Assembly (NCBI GenBank): GCA_018303425.1
Contig: JAGVYF010000034.1
Location: 1 to 46,606 of the forward strand
From: Candidatus Woesearchaeota archaeon
GTDB lineage: Archaea; Nanobdellota; Nanobdellia; Woesearchaeales; JAGVYF01
DNA length: 46,606 bases
Direction of reading: 5' to 3'
Part shown: in pieces, positions 1 to 7,759 of the stretch
Position numbering within the stretch: position 1 is the stretch's first letter
Layout: each line of letters opens with the position of its first letter
Notes under the pieces: generated by a model
What the model was told of the DNA's origin: nothing
Databases searched by the model: none
Seen by the model: the letters and a program-made list of their open reading frames with translations, nothing else
Translations under genes and position numbers: made by a program

Positions 1-536
1 TTTTGAAAGCCTTGTGGATTATTTTTTTCGGTTTCAGCTTTAAGTCCCCTATACATTTTTGAAAGCGTGTCAAGCGAACCAACTGGATCATCAAAACTTA
101 CCCCTAGCTCCGCGCCATACTCAGGCGTACCGGTAGGGAATATTATTGCAATTGCATCATCAGATGTCTGAATATTTTCAACAGGGAAAACTGCTGCTAA
201 AGTATGACCGGTGGATTTTAATGAATTAATATCAATACCGCTTAAGTCTGCGAAACCTCCGGAAAAAGATTTATAGCCCCCCCCTAAAGACAGGCCTATA
301 ATTTCATTTATTTGATACTGATTAAACAAAATCAAAACTGCAGCTAAAACTATTAGAGTTACAATTGGCTTGGAAAATAAAGTTTTTTCTTCATTTTTTA
401 CCTGTTTATGATTTACCTGTTTATGAGATTCTAAATGTCCATAATGTTCATGATCTCCTTGGTGTTCATGAGATTCTAAATGGTCATGATGTTCATTATC
501 ATCATGATGTTCGTAATGTTTATGGCGTTCATCCAT
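1..536 (-). CDS. His-rich N-terminus, single-TM membrane protein (3' end cut by the window edge)
   Basis: The reading frame is open from an ATG at 536 to the window edge, about 178 residues, with the C-terminus missing. Residues 1-45 are a hydrophilic tail packed with His, Asp and Glu (repeats such as LESHEHQGDHEH), a likely metal-binding segment. One membrane helix follows (about residues 56-71, IVTLIVLAAVLILF), then a Gly/Ser-rich external part. A run of six G lies just upstream of the ATG as a probable ribosome binding site. The codons for LGGGYKS include an unbroken G8 tract (277-284), striking in this AT-rich DNA. I do not recognise a family. The His-rich tail and the metal genes next door suggest metal handling (inference). 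Confidence 0.7.
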   Translation of the reverse strand, partial: MDERHKHYEHHDDNEHHDHLESHEHQGDHEHYGHLESHKQVNHKQVKNEEKTLFSKPIVTLIVLAAVLILFNQYQINEIIGLSLGGGYKSFSGGFADLSGIDINSLKSTGHTLAAVFPVENIQTSDDAIAIIFPTGTPEYGAELGVSFDDPVGSLDTLSKMYRGLKAETEKNNPQGFQ

Positions 537-550
537 TTTTTTGCCCCCCT

Positions 551-586
551 ATGGTTTAATTGTAAACCTTATGGTTTAATTGTAAA
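551..586. promoter_or_regulatory. Tandem palindromic operator candidate, two copies at 20-bp spacing
   Basis: The 16-mer ATGGTTTAATTGTAAA occurs at 551-566 and again at 571-586, so the copies sit on the same face of the helix. The first copy is part of the palindrome GGTTTA-ATTG-TAAACC (553-568). The pair lies between a TATA-like AAATAAATATT (about 588-598 on the minus strand) and the six-G ribosome binding site of the minus-strand gene starting at 536. It therefore overlaps the likely transcription start, as expected of a repressor site. The binding protein is unknown. Confidence 0.5.
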
Positions 587-625
587 AATATTTATTTAGC
601 CAGTATTTAAATAGTAAGCAATAAT

Positions 626-669
626 AGTGAAAAAATAGGGTAAATTTATATACAAACCCCCTATTTTTT
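626..669 (+). promoter_or_regulatory. Promoter of the sensor gene: TATA box framed by an 11-bp inverted repeat
   Basis: AAAAAATAGGG (630-640) and CCCTATTTTTT (659-669) are perfect inverted copies separated by 18 bases that hold the TATA-like TTTATATA (645-652). The box lies about 27 bases before the ATG at 676, a geometry typical of leaderless archaeal genes. The left arm extends to a 15-mer (626-640) whose reverse complement recurs exactly at 2559-2573, upstream of the DUF411 gene. This suggests autoregulation and shared control by one factor, possibly the winged-helix protein encoded here (inference). Confidence 0.5.
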
Positions 670-675
670 AGAAAT

Positions 676-2356
676 ATGGGAAAAAAGTTCATCAAAGGAA
701 ACTTGTTATTAGTACTTATTTTAATCTCATTAATAATTATTGGAATAGCTATATTCACAATCAATTAAAACTGAATCTGCCGCGAATAAAATCGAAAATC
801 ATATTGTACAGGTAAAAAATGATCTTGTGACTTTAACCAAATTTCCATTATTAAAATCTTTAAATATAAATAACTGCAGCGGAGATATGAAAATAATACA
901 TGAAAATATTAATTCTAAGATTAATTCATTATTAAGAATTGATAAAGGGGGTAATATAATAGAGTGTTCTTCATCTGATTTTCAGGATTATTTAGGATTA
1001 AATGTTGAAAATATAGATTATTTCAAAATTCCAAAAGAAACTAATGAACCCTACATTACAAGCATTGAAAGGCAAGGACAGATTATAGTAACAGCCCCAT
1101 TATTTGAAACAACGGAATATACGCCCTATCCTAATTTTATTGGTGAATTTAAAGGGGCATTAATGAGTATTATTGAATTGAAATACCTTTACAACCTATA
1201 TCTTTTGCCTGCGCTAAAAACACAAAATAACCATTACTTAATAATTAACGCCAAAACAAATCAAATGATTGATAAGAGCACGCACCTTAGTGAATATGAA
1301 GATTTAAAGTTAAATTTACCTGAATTAAAAGATGGATTCGCAACAATTGTTAATATTGCAGGTTTTGGCGATACTATTATTACGGTTTCAAATTTAATAT
1401 TGGGCAGTGAAAACTGGAGACTTATACTGATTACTCCCATTAAAACGGTTAATAATGAAATTTTAAGTATTCAATACAGGCTATTTTTCAGTTTGGGAAT
1501 TGTTGTTTTAGTAATATGTATAATTGTGGGAATACTAATATTTCTAAAGAGATCTAATGATGCAACGGAATTAAAACTGAAAGAAGCCCAGGTTACACTT
1601 GAAAAATTAGGAATTAATATTGAAGTTGAACAGGATAAATTTAATCAGGCAGATATCGCACTTGAATCTAAAAAAATATACCTCATAAAAGAAGACCATG
1701 AAAATCACGCGTATGAACTTTTTATTAATACATTAAATAATGGTTTTGCAGGGTTAGGATTGGTAAGAGATGATCCAAAAAAAGTTAAGGAAAAATATAA
1801 TCTGTTTAAAACTCCATTTATCTGGTTAACTAATCAGAAAATTCCGGAAATTCCATGTGAAACTAACATTGAAAATTTATTCGTTATAATTAATCAATTC
1901 ATTAAAAAAAGCCAAAAAAGTGTTATATTAATAAATAGGCTAGACTATTTAATAAAAGAAAACGGATTTGAAAATGTTATTAAAAAATTACATGCTTTAA
2001 AAGATTCAATAAATAGTTCCAATTCAATTGTGATATTATCAATTAATCCTGAACTTATCTTGGATTATGAGATTAAGGCTATAGAAGCTGAAACCATAGA
2101 TTTATACGGCAAACATTTGAAAAGCAGGGTTGAACTTTCTTCAATTGAAATGGAAATACTCAAATTTGTGAACGAACACAATATTATTAATAGGTTAGTT
2201 TCTTACAAGGACATTACTTTAAAATTTAACATTACAAAACCCACAACAAGATCAAAAATTAGCCGGCTTGAAAAATTAGGACTTTTATCAGTTGAACAGC
2301 GAGGAAGGGTTAAAGCAATTAAAGCAAGTTCTGCAGGAAGGAAAATTCTTGGATAG
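676..2356 (+). CDS. Membrane sensor: Cache-type external domain, DUF835, C-terminal winged helix; frameshifted near the start
   Basis: The protein looks like a one-component signalling regulator. From 827 (GTG) the frame is open for 509 residues: an external Cache-like domain (about 20-205, with YFKIPKETNEPYITS), a membrane helix (about 217-240), a linker, a DUF835 domain (about 285-410, with GFAGLGLVRDDPKK and INRLDYLI) and a winged helix-turn-helix (about 440-509). The first membrane helix expected of a Cache sensor is encoded in another frame, from ATG 676 (MGKKFIKGNLLLVLILIS), which stops at 766-768. The 827 frame reads sensibly back to about 749-765, so a one-base shift there joins both parts. 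It is either a sequencing error or a recent mutation. A GTG start at 827 would lose the first membrane anchor. The ATG has a well-placed TATA box. Confidence 0.75.
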
Positions 2357-2384
2357 GATGATACATTCTGTCTAAAAGTCCATT

Positions 2385-2495
2385 AATTTTGATATTCATA
2401 TCTAAAACTTAATTTAAAGCCCGTAAGAACTATCTTACCCTACGAATTAAAAAAAAGTATACTAATTGGCAATGGAACTACTTCAACAACATAAG
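2385..2495 (+). repeat. Dispersed structured element, copy A
   Basis: Intergenic sequence that closely resembles 24321-24427: both carry ATATCTAAAACT, a following TTAAAG, a short perfect hairpin (here GTAAGA-ACTA-TCTTAC, 2423-2438), then TATACTAATT and GGCAATGGAAC. More divergent copies lie at about 13390 and 15711. It sits between the sensor stop and the DUF411 promoter. It could be a small RNA gene or a non-autonomous repeat. Confidence 0.55.
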
Positions 2496-2558
2496 CATAG
2501 ATTTATTTTTCCAAGTATAATAACTTTCACATCAAACCCTGGCGCAATAGTTAATTTT

Positions 2559-2598
2559 CCCTATTTTTTCACTGTTTTTTATACGAATATTTATATAT
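2559..2598 (+). promoter_or_regulatory. Promoter of the DUF411 gene with shared upstream motif
   Basis: CCCTATTTTTTCACT (2559-2573) matches the reverse complement of 626-640 exactly. It lies just upstream of the TATA-like TATTTATATA (2589-2598), a position that fits an activator. GGTG at 2618-2621 is a possible ribosome binding site before ATG 2630. Confidence 0.45.
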
Positions 2599-2629
2599 GA
2601 CTTGTTAAGCATAGATTGGTGAATATACG

Positions 2630-3112
2630 ATGAAAAAACTAACTACAAATGCAAAAGTAGGCATTGGAATAATCGCAGTAATCTTAATCATACTTGCAGT
2701 TAATTATGATGCTACTCCTAAAAATGCAATAATCAATACTTATCAAGGCACTAAAATAACGATCTTCAAATCACAATCATGCGGTTGTTGTGGGGGGTTT
2801 ATAGCTGAAATTCAAAGGCAAGGATTTGATGTGAGTGTTAAAGAAATGAGTAATATCAATGATATTAAAGAAAAGCACAGGATACCTGAAACAATGACAA
2901 GTTGCCATACTTCAGAAATAGAGGGGTATTTTATTGAAGGACATATGCCGATTGAGGCCATTATTAAACTATTAGATGAAAGACCTGATATTGATGGTAT
3001 TGCTTTGCCGGGGATGCCTCCAGGTGTGCCGGGAATGGCGGGGGTAAAGAATCAAGAATGGATTGTTTACAGTATCAAAGATGGCAAATCTGAAGTGTTC
3101 ATGAGAATATAG
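2630..3112 (+). CDS. DUF411 family metal-binding protein, membrane-anchored
   Basis: A 160-residue protein with an N-terminal membrane anchor (about residues 9-24) and the DUF411 fold: the thioredoxin-like start TKITIFKSQSCGCCGGF with Cys51, Cys53 and Cys54, a conserved SCHT, GHMP, and the Gly/Pro-rich GIALPGMPPGVPGM. DUF411 proteins are small metal-binding proteins usually found beside copper-resistance genes. The context here, with a copper ATPase, a DsbA and a cupredoxin protein, agrees. The anchor suggests it acts outside the membrane. It is the first gene of a tight run that continues into the DsbA gene nine bases on. Confidence 0.85.
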   Translation: MKKLTTNAKVGIGIIAVILIILAVNYDATPKNAIINTYQGTKITIFKSQSCGCCGGFIAEIQRQGFDVSVKEMSNINDIKEKHRIPETMTSCHTSEIEGYFIEGHMPIEAIIKLLDERPDIDGIALPGMPPGVPGMAGVKNQEWIVYSIKDGKSEVFMRI

Positions 3113-3121
3113 AGTTCGAAA

Positions 3122-3817
3122 TTGAAAAAGCTTAACATTAAAATCGGGAAAATAAGCATTGCAATTGGAATTCTCTTTTTTTTATTATATATTATAATTG
3201 GTTTTATAATAAGTAATAATGAGAATGTATCTGGCGAATTCACAGAAACTTTTTCAAAAAATTCAAAAAATAAAGAAATAGGTAATCTTAACATGAGTAT
3301 TTTAGCAGAAAATAGCCAATTTAAAGGGAATGTTAGCGCACCAATCACTATAATAGAATGGTCCGATTTTGAATGTACATTTTGTAAAAATTTTTATTCA
3401 GAAACCTCTTGGTTGATTGATGAAACATATGTTAAACAAGGAAAAGTAAAATTTGTATATAAACATTTTCCAATAACTTTTCTTCATGAAAATGCAAAAA
3501 AAGCTGCCGAAGCTGCTGAATGCGCGGGAGAACAGGGAAAATTTTGGGAAATGCATGATTTTTTATTTGAAAAAGGAGTGGATGGGGGCATGAAAACATT
3601 TATGAATTATGCAAAAGCTCTAAATTTAGACAATGCAAAATTTGATCAGTGTCTTAAATCCGGCGTAATGGCTAAAAAAATAGAAAAAGATATGCAGGAA
3701 GGCGCAAGTTTGGGCATAGAAGGCACACCCACATTTATTGCTAATGGTATCTTATTTTCAGGGTCGCAACCATTTGAATTATTTAAACAAATAATTGAGG
3801 AAGAATTAGTAAAATAA
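3122..3817 (+). CDS. DsbA-like thiol-disulfide oxidoreductase
   Basis: A 231-residue extracytoplasmic thioredoxin-fold protein. A membrane anchor (about residues 11-29) is followed by a spacer and then the DsbA/BdbD domain, opening with GNVSAPITIIEWSDFECTFC. The catalytic CTFC motif is Cys85-Cys88, and the cis-Pro loop GIEGTPTF lies near residue 203. It likely makes or isomerises disulfides in exported proteins and would work with the VKOR and CcdA proteins encoded 10 kb downstream (inference). The start is TTG at 3122; no ATG is available before the anchor and the ribosome binding site is poor, so the exact start is uncertain. Confidence 0.85.
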   Translation: MKKLNIKIGKISIAIGILFFLLYIIIGFIISNNENVSGEFTETFSKNSKNKEIGNLNMSILAENSQFKGNVSAPITIIEWSDFECTFCKNFYSETSWLIDETYVKQGKVKFVYKHFPITFLHENAKKAAEAAECAGEQGKFWEMHDFLFEKGVDGGMKTFMNYAKALNLDNAKFDQCLKSGVMAKKIEKDMQEGASLGIEGTPTFIANGILFSGSQPFELFKQIIEEELVK

Positions 3818-3818
3818 T

Positions 3819-4376
3819 ATGATTAACAAGTTCCTAAGAAAGTCATGGTTTCCAAATATCACAAGGATAATTGGTTTAATTTTTTTCTTTTACCTCTCTT
3901 ATTTGCTATTCACAAGCACAGGGAGTAAAATTGCGATGTTTATAGTTTGGACACTTTGGTGGCCAATGCTTTATATTACCCTATTGTTTAGCGCAAGAGC
4001 ATGGTGCGGTTTTCTTTGCCCGTTAAGTCTCGTAAATCAATACGGCAACAAATTACGAAAAGGTAAAACAATTAATTTTGTAAAATGGGAATTTATTGCA
4101 TACATTTTATTTTTCTTAGTTATAATATTTGAACAAGTATCTGGAATGTTTTTGTCAACACAAATAACACTAATTGTTTTTATATTCTTGTTTTTGCTGG
4201 CTTTTATAATGGGATTATTATTTCAACGACATAGTTTTTGTAATATTGTTTGTCCGATTGGCGCAATTTTGGGTATATTCAGCAGACTTTCGTTTATTGG
4301 AGTAAGAGTTAAAAAAAATATTTGTAAAACTTGCCGCGATAAACCCTACAAATCAAAATTGTTTATTGTGCACTAA
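3819..4376 (+). CDS. Membrane polyferredoxin (NapH/NosR-like), N-terminal part before a frameshift
   Basis: This frame encodes four or five membrane helices with two CxxxCP motifs (WCGFLCPLS and FCNIVCPIG) and then CKTC, the layout of NapH/NosR/CcoG-type membrane ferredoxins. It ends in an unlikely tail (YKSKLFIVH) exactly where a second Fe-S motif should begin. Dropping one A from the run at 4341-4343 gives ...RDNPTNQNCLLCTNCIKNCP..., which continues directly in the frame at 4366. The two frames are therefore probably one protein of about 470 residues, moving electrons across the membrane to a copper domain at its end (inference). Confidence 0.75.
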   Translation: MINKFLRKSWFPNITRIIGLIFFFYLSYLLFTSTGSKIAMFIVWTLWWPMLYITLLFSARAWCGFLCPLSLVNQYGNKLRKGKTINFVKWEFIAYILFFLVIIFEQVSGMFLSTQITLIVFIFLFLLAFIMGLLFQRHSFCNIVCPIGAILGIFSRLSFIGVRVKKNICKTCRDKPYKSKLFIVH

Positions 4377-5244
4377 CTGTATAAAAAATTGTCCATACGA
4401 CTCTGCAAACCTCCAATTCGTGTCACCTACTGAAGAGCTTACACGTAGCGTAAAATTTAAATTAGCCGAGTCTTTATTTATAATTGCATTACTCGCATTT
4501 ACAACAACTCTTACTACGGCTGGCACTAAATTTTATAGAATATTAAACTTGGGTTTAACCGGAAATTTGTTAAGAGTTTCAGATTTAGTGATTGCAATTT
4601 TGTTATTCTTTATAATTTATTATATAATAACTTTCATTAGTTCTAAAATTAACGGCAAACAATTTAAGGACAATTTGAAGGATGATGGTTATGTTTATTT
4701 GCCCTTAACATTTGCAATTTTATCATACACTATTATTATAGGGTTCCTTAACCCATGGTTAAATGTTAATCAATCATTACTTTCAATTATTAAATATAGC
4801 GTAATCCTTTTAGGTGGATTATGGAGTCTTGACGTTTTGCATGAAAGGGCTAAAAAATATATAGAAATGTTGCCACATGCTATTTTAATTATAGGGATTG
4901 CTTTATTATGGTTGTTTATGTTAATACCTCAAGCGCCGGATGGGATGGGTGAAGATATATATCAAGTTGTCTCTGGTGAGATAATCAAGATGGACGCATT
5001 TAGCATGGGTTTCTCACCTTCAACATTAATGGCTAAAAAAGGCGACAAAATCATCTTAGAGATAATTAATAAAGATATTACACACGCTTTTGATATTGAT
5101 GTTTTTAATATACACGAGATATTAAAACCAGGTGAAGTTAAAATGGTTGAATTTGTAGCTGACACAAAAGGAGTGTTTCAATTCTATTGCCAGGTACCTG
5201 GTCATTCCGAAGCAGGGATGAATGGTAAATTAATGATTACATAA
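4366..5244 (+). CDS. Continuation of the polyferredoxin: Fe-S motif, membrane helices and C-terminal type 1 copper domain
   Basis: This frame opens inside a ferredoxin motif (CTNCIKNCP), which no free-standing protein would do, and overlaps the tail of the previous frame. About five or six membrane helices follow (to about residue 197). The last 95 residues are a cupredoxin domain with the ligands His240 (THAFDID), Cys275, His280 and Met285 in FYCQVPGHSEAGM, the plastocyanin/nitrite-reductase type 1 set. The TTG at 4366 is not a credible start; it is the downstream half of the gene at 3819. The copper domain would lie outside the membrane, fitting a copper-linked electron outlet. Confidence 0.75.
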   Translation: MCTNCIKNCPYDSANLQFVSPTEELTRSVKFKLAESLFIIALLAFTTTLTTAGTKFYRILNLGLTGNLLRVSDLVIAILLFFIIYYIITFISSKINGKQFKDNLKDDGYVYLPLTFAILSYTIIIGFLNPWLNVNQSLLSIIKYSVILLGGLWSLDVLHERAKKYIEMLPHAILIIGIALLWLFMLIPQAPDGMGEDIYQVVSGEIIKMDAFSMGFSPSTLMAKKGDKIILEIINKDITHAFDIDVFNIHEILKPGEVKMVEFVADTKGVFQFYCQVPGHSEAGMNGKLMIT

Positions 5245-5246
5245 AA

Positions 5247-5271
5247 TTTAAATACTTGAATAACTGCTCAA
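5247..5271 (+). promoter_or_regulatory. TATA box plus ArsR/SmtB-type operator before the Fe-S gene
   Basis: TTTAAATA (5247-5254) lies about 28 bases before ATG 5279, so the transcript is probably leaderless. Immediately after it comes TTGAATAACTGCTCAA (5256-5271), an imperfect palindrome nearly identical to the site at 7083-7100 and in the same position relative to the TATA box. It resembles the 12-2-12 TGAA..TTCA operators of ArsR/SmtB repressors. The ArsR encoded at 7107 is the obvious candidate binder. Confidence 0.6.
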
Positions 5272-5278
5272 TTAATTA

Positions 5279-6607
5279 ATGGGACATATTATTGCAAAAG
5301 ATTATTTAAGCTTGCAAAAAAGATTGGACATGGCTGTGCAAGGCGCGCCAAAATCTGAAACAATATACAAAATTTTAGAAGTCTTGTTTACTAAAAAAGA
5401 GGCTGAATATGCTTCTTTGCTGCCATTGAAATTGTTTACTGCAGAAGATGCCTCAATCATCTTAAATAAACCAAAACCTGAAACTAAAAAAATTCTTAAC
5501 AAGCTGGCTGACAAAGGAATATTATTAGACTTTAAAAATAAAAATTCCCACACCTATTTTATGGCGCCAACGATGGCAGGGTTTTTTGAATTCGCTTTAA
5601 TGCGTACAGACGGCAAATTCAATACTAAGCTTTTATCTGAATTATTTTACCAATATCTGAACAAAGAGAATGATTACATGCAGATGTTGTATGGAAATAA
5701 TCCCCCAGTATTGCGAGTATTTCCTGAAGAAGAGAGTATTGAAAAAAAAAGCGTGATATTGGATTATGAAAAAACCAAACACATAATTAATACGGCTTCG
5801 TGTATCACGGTTGCAAGATGTTACTGTCGGCATAAAATGGAACATTTAGGCAAAGCATGCAATGCTCCGCAGATGGTTTGTTTAAGTTTTAATAAAGTAG
5901 CAGAAAGTTTATTGAAACATGGAATTAGTAAAGAAATATCTAAAAAACAAGCGCATGAAATAATTAATAAATGTATGGCTCTCGGGCTTGTTCAGATAGG
6001 CGACAACATACAGGAAGGGATTAATTGGATATGCAACTGTTGTTCATGTTGCTGTGAAGCGTTGGGAATATACCAAAAATTTGGACCAAGAGAATATGTG
6101 ACAAATAATTTTGTTTCAATAAATAAAGGAAATTGCATTGCTTGCGGAACCTGTGTAAAAAAGTGCCCGGTTGGAGCAATAAGCCTAAATATTATTAATG
6201 GGAAAAAACGGGCCAGAGTTGACCCTGTCAAATGTATAGGTTGCGGCATTTGCGGCAGATTTTGCCCTCAAAAAAGCATAAAACTTTATCGAAAGAAAAA
6301 ACTGTACCCGGTGCCAAAAGATACTTTTGAAAGAATTGTATTAGAAGCGATTAATCAAGGAAAACTTCAAAATTATCTATATGATAATTTTTCATCTATG
6401 AATAATCAAGTAATCCGTAAATTTTTAGATATCATAATCCATTTGCCGCCTGCGGAACGGTTAGCCGCGGACCAACAACTTCAGTCAAGATTTATAAAAA
6501 CAATCGCTAACTCAAAATACGGCAAACTATTCAGAAAAACATTTAATGACGGAAAAGAAATTAATTATAGCCACGATGAACTTAAACTAATGAAAAAGAA
6601 AAAATAA
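5279..6607 (+). CDS. Winged-helix and double 4Fe-4S ferredoxin protein, Cys-rich
   Basis: A 442-residue soluble protein. An N-terminal region (about 30-110) looks like a winged helix (LTKKEAEYASLLPLKLFTAEDASI). A Cys-rich middle holds CYCRHKMEHLGKAC (181-194) and the unusual cluster CNCCSCCC (252-259). Two classical 4Fe-4S motifs follow: Cys286/289/292/296 and Cys319/322/325/329. Related proteins are annotated only as 4Fe-4S proteins. It probably carries electrons for the neighbouring membrane polyferredoxin (inference from context). The ATG has no ribosome binding site but a well-placed TATA box, so the message is probably leaderless and under ArsR-type control. Confidence 0.75.
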   Translation: MGHIIAKDYLSLQKRLDMAVQGAPKSETIYKILEVLFTKKEAEYASLLPLKLFTAEDASIILNKPKPETKKILNKLADKGILLDFKNKNSHTYFMAPTMAGFFEFALMRTDGKFNTKLLSELFYQYLNKENDYMQMLYGNNPPVLRVFPEEESIEKKSVILDYEKTKHIINTASCITVARCYCRHKMEHLGKACNAPQMVCLSFNKVAESLLKHGISKEISKKQAHEIINKCMALGLVQIGDNIQEGINWICNCCSCCCEALGIYQKFGPREYVTNNFVSINKGNCIACGTCVKKCPVGAISLNIINGKKRARVDPVKCIGCGICGRFCPQKSIKLYRKKKLYPVPKDTFERIVLEAINQGKLQNYLYDNFSSMNNQVIRKFLDIIIHLPPAERLAADQQLQSRFIKTIANSKYGKLFRKTFNDGKEINYSHDELKLMKKKK

Positions 6608-6608
6608 A

Positions 6609-7055
6609 ATGAATAACGAAAAAATAAGAATATTTAGTAAAATATTAGGAATTTTATTTGTTTCAAGTTATTTACTTAATTTTATTTGGGAATCCATTCA
6701 TGCAGTATTATTATATGAGGGACATAACATTCCAGTTTATGATTATTTTATAATGATGAGTTATGTTTCAACAATCGACGGATTACTGATTGTAATTATT
6801 TATTTAATAATTTCACTGATTTTAAAAGATTTGTTTTGGATGAAAAAACTTGAAAATGCCGGGATTTATTTATTCGCTTTTGTTGGGGTAGTAATTGCGG
6901 CAATCATTGAATTTGATGCCTTATATCTTCGGCACAAATGGCATTATAATGCGTTAATGCCAACTGTTTTAGGCTTAGGTATTTCACCATTATTGCAGCT
7001 TAGTATAACTGGAATATTAAACGTACTTATTGTCAAAAGATTATTAAAACTATAA
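6609..7055 (+). CDS. Four-helix membrane protein, unknown function
   Basis: A 148-residue integral membrane protein with four predicted helices (about 12-30, 43-70, 83-103, 117-145). It begins one base after the stop of the Fe-S gene, so the two are surely co-transcribed. Charged and His residues sit in or next to helices (WESIHAV, EFDALYLRHKWHY), which could bind a metal or a quinone, but nothing identifies a family. It ends just before the ArsR promoter. Confidence 0.6.
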   Translation: MNNEKIRIFSKILGILFVSSYLLNFIWESIHAVLLYEGHNIPVYDYFIMMSYVSTIDGLLIVIIYLIISLILKDLFWMKKLENAGIYLFAFVGVVIAAIIEFDALYLRHKWHYNALMPTVLGLGISPLLQLSITGILNVLIVKRLLKL

Positions 7056-7073
7056 CACTTTAAAATCGCAATA

Positions 7074-7100
7074 TTTAAATATATGAATAGTTATTCAAAT
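7074..7100 (+). promoter_or_regulatory. TATA box plus ArsR/SmtB-type operator before arsR
   Basis: TTTAAATA (7074-7081) is followed at once by ATGAATAGTTATTCAAAT (7083-7100), with the palindromic core TGAATA-GT-TATTCA (7084-7097). This closely resembles known SmtB-family operators (TGAAnA..TnTTCA). The ATG at 7083 lies inside the operator, so the in-frame ATG at 7107, about 29 bases after the TATA centre, is the more credible leaderless start. The arrangement implies autorepression. Confidence 0.65.
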
Positions 7101-7106
7101 GATAAA

Positions 7107-7388
7107 ATGAATGTAAATCCAAAAATAATGGGCTTTTTTTCAGCCCTAAGCGACGAAACAAGACTAAAAATTGTAATAGGGCTTAAAGAAGGAAAAAAGA
7201 GCGTAACTGACATACACAAATTTGTAGGTGAGGGCAAAGTAACCTTATCAGGAATATCTCACCAATTAAATTATTTGCGCAATTTAGACATAGTCGAATC
7301 AACAAAACAAGGGAAAGAAAGGATATACTCTCTCTCAAACAATTTTTGCTGGTGTATGTTGAGAGATGCAATTTCCCATTTTAAATAA
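7107..7388 (+). CDS. ArsR/SmtB-family metal-responsive repressor
   Basis: A small winged helix-turn-helix protein of 93 residues (101 from the earlier ATG at 7083). It has the family's FFSALSDETRLKIVIGL start and the recognition segment LSGISHQLNYLRNLDIVES. The C-terminal CWCM could supply metal or thiol ligands. Family members leave DNA on binding a metal, here probably copper or another soft metal given CopA downstream (inference). Start 7107 is preferred because 7083 lies in the operator immediately after the TATA box. The gene heads a run that continues without promoter-sized gaps through CopA. Confidence 0.85.
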   Translation: MNVNPKIMGFFSALSDETRLKIVIGLKEGKKSVTDIHKFVGEGKVTLSGISHQLNYLRNLDIVESTKQGKERIYSLSNNFCWCMLRDAISHFK

Positions 7389-7390
7389 AA

Positions 7391-7759
7391 ATGATTAAGA
7401 ACATTAAAGAAAAAATAATTGGACATCTGGGATCATTTTCAGGAATAACAAGCTTATTAAGTTCATGGCAAGTATGCCATAACGTATGTTTAGCTATTAT
7501 GAGCGCGCTTGCAGTTCTGGGCATAACATTAACGATAATGCCTTTTGAATTCTTAACCAAAATAGCAGTACCGGTATGGACATTTGCGTTTATCTTGCTA
7601 ATGCTTAGCATAGGATTTTATTTAAATAAAAAATGTATCTCTAAAACTCAATTATACTTTAATTCAGGATTAATTATAGCGAGTGTGCCGTTTCAGCCAG
7701 TCCAAAGCGCTATAAAATATTTCTGGTTGATTGGCGCAAGTTTAGTATTGATTGGATAG
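7391..7759 (+). CDS. Membrane protein with CHxxC motif, N-terminal part before a frameshift
   Basis: The frame encodes 122 residues with about four membrane helices. SSWQVCHNVC at the start of the first helix gives two Cys and a His that could relay a metal. It starts two bases after the arsR stop. It ends at 7757-7759 in the middle of a hydrophobic stretch, and the next frame (to 8202) has no usable start codon yet continues in the same style. One missing base near 7745 (for example GTTATTGATTGG) would join them. The whole protein would be a four- to five-helix membrane protein with an external domain, feeding metal to CopA next door (inference). Confidence 0.65.
   Translation: MIKNIKEKIIGHLGSFSGITSLLSSWQVCHNVCLAIMSALAVLGITLTIMPFEFLTKIAVPVWTFAFILLMLSIGFYLNKKCISKTQLYFNSGLIIASVPFQPVQSAIKYFWLIGASLVLIG

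Noticed and set aside
365-559. Plus-strand frame with repeated VHDVH-like residues at the left end
   Set aside because: It is the antisense reading of the His-rich minus-strand gene; His codons (CAT) read backwards as Met/Val/Asp-type codons.
7083-7106. ATG 7083 as the arsR start
   Set aside because: It lies inside the operator and only two bases after the TATA box, so it could not be on the transcript.
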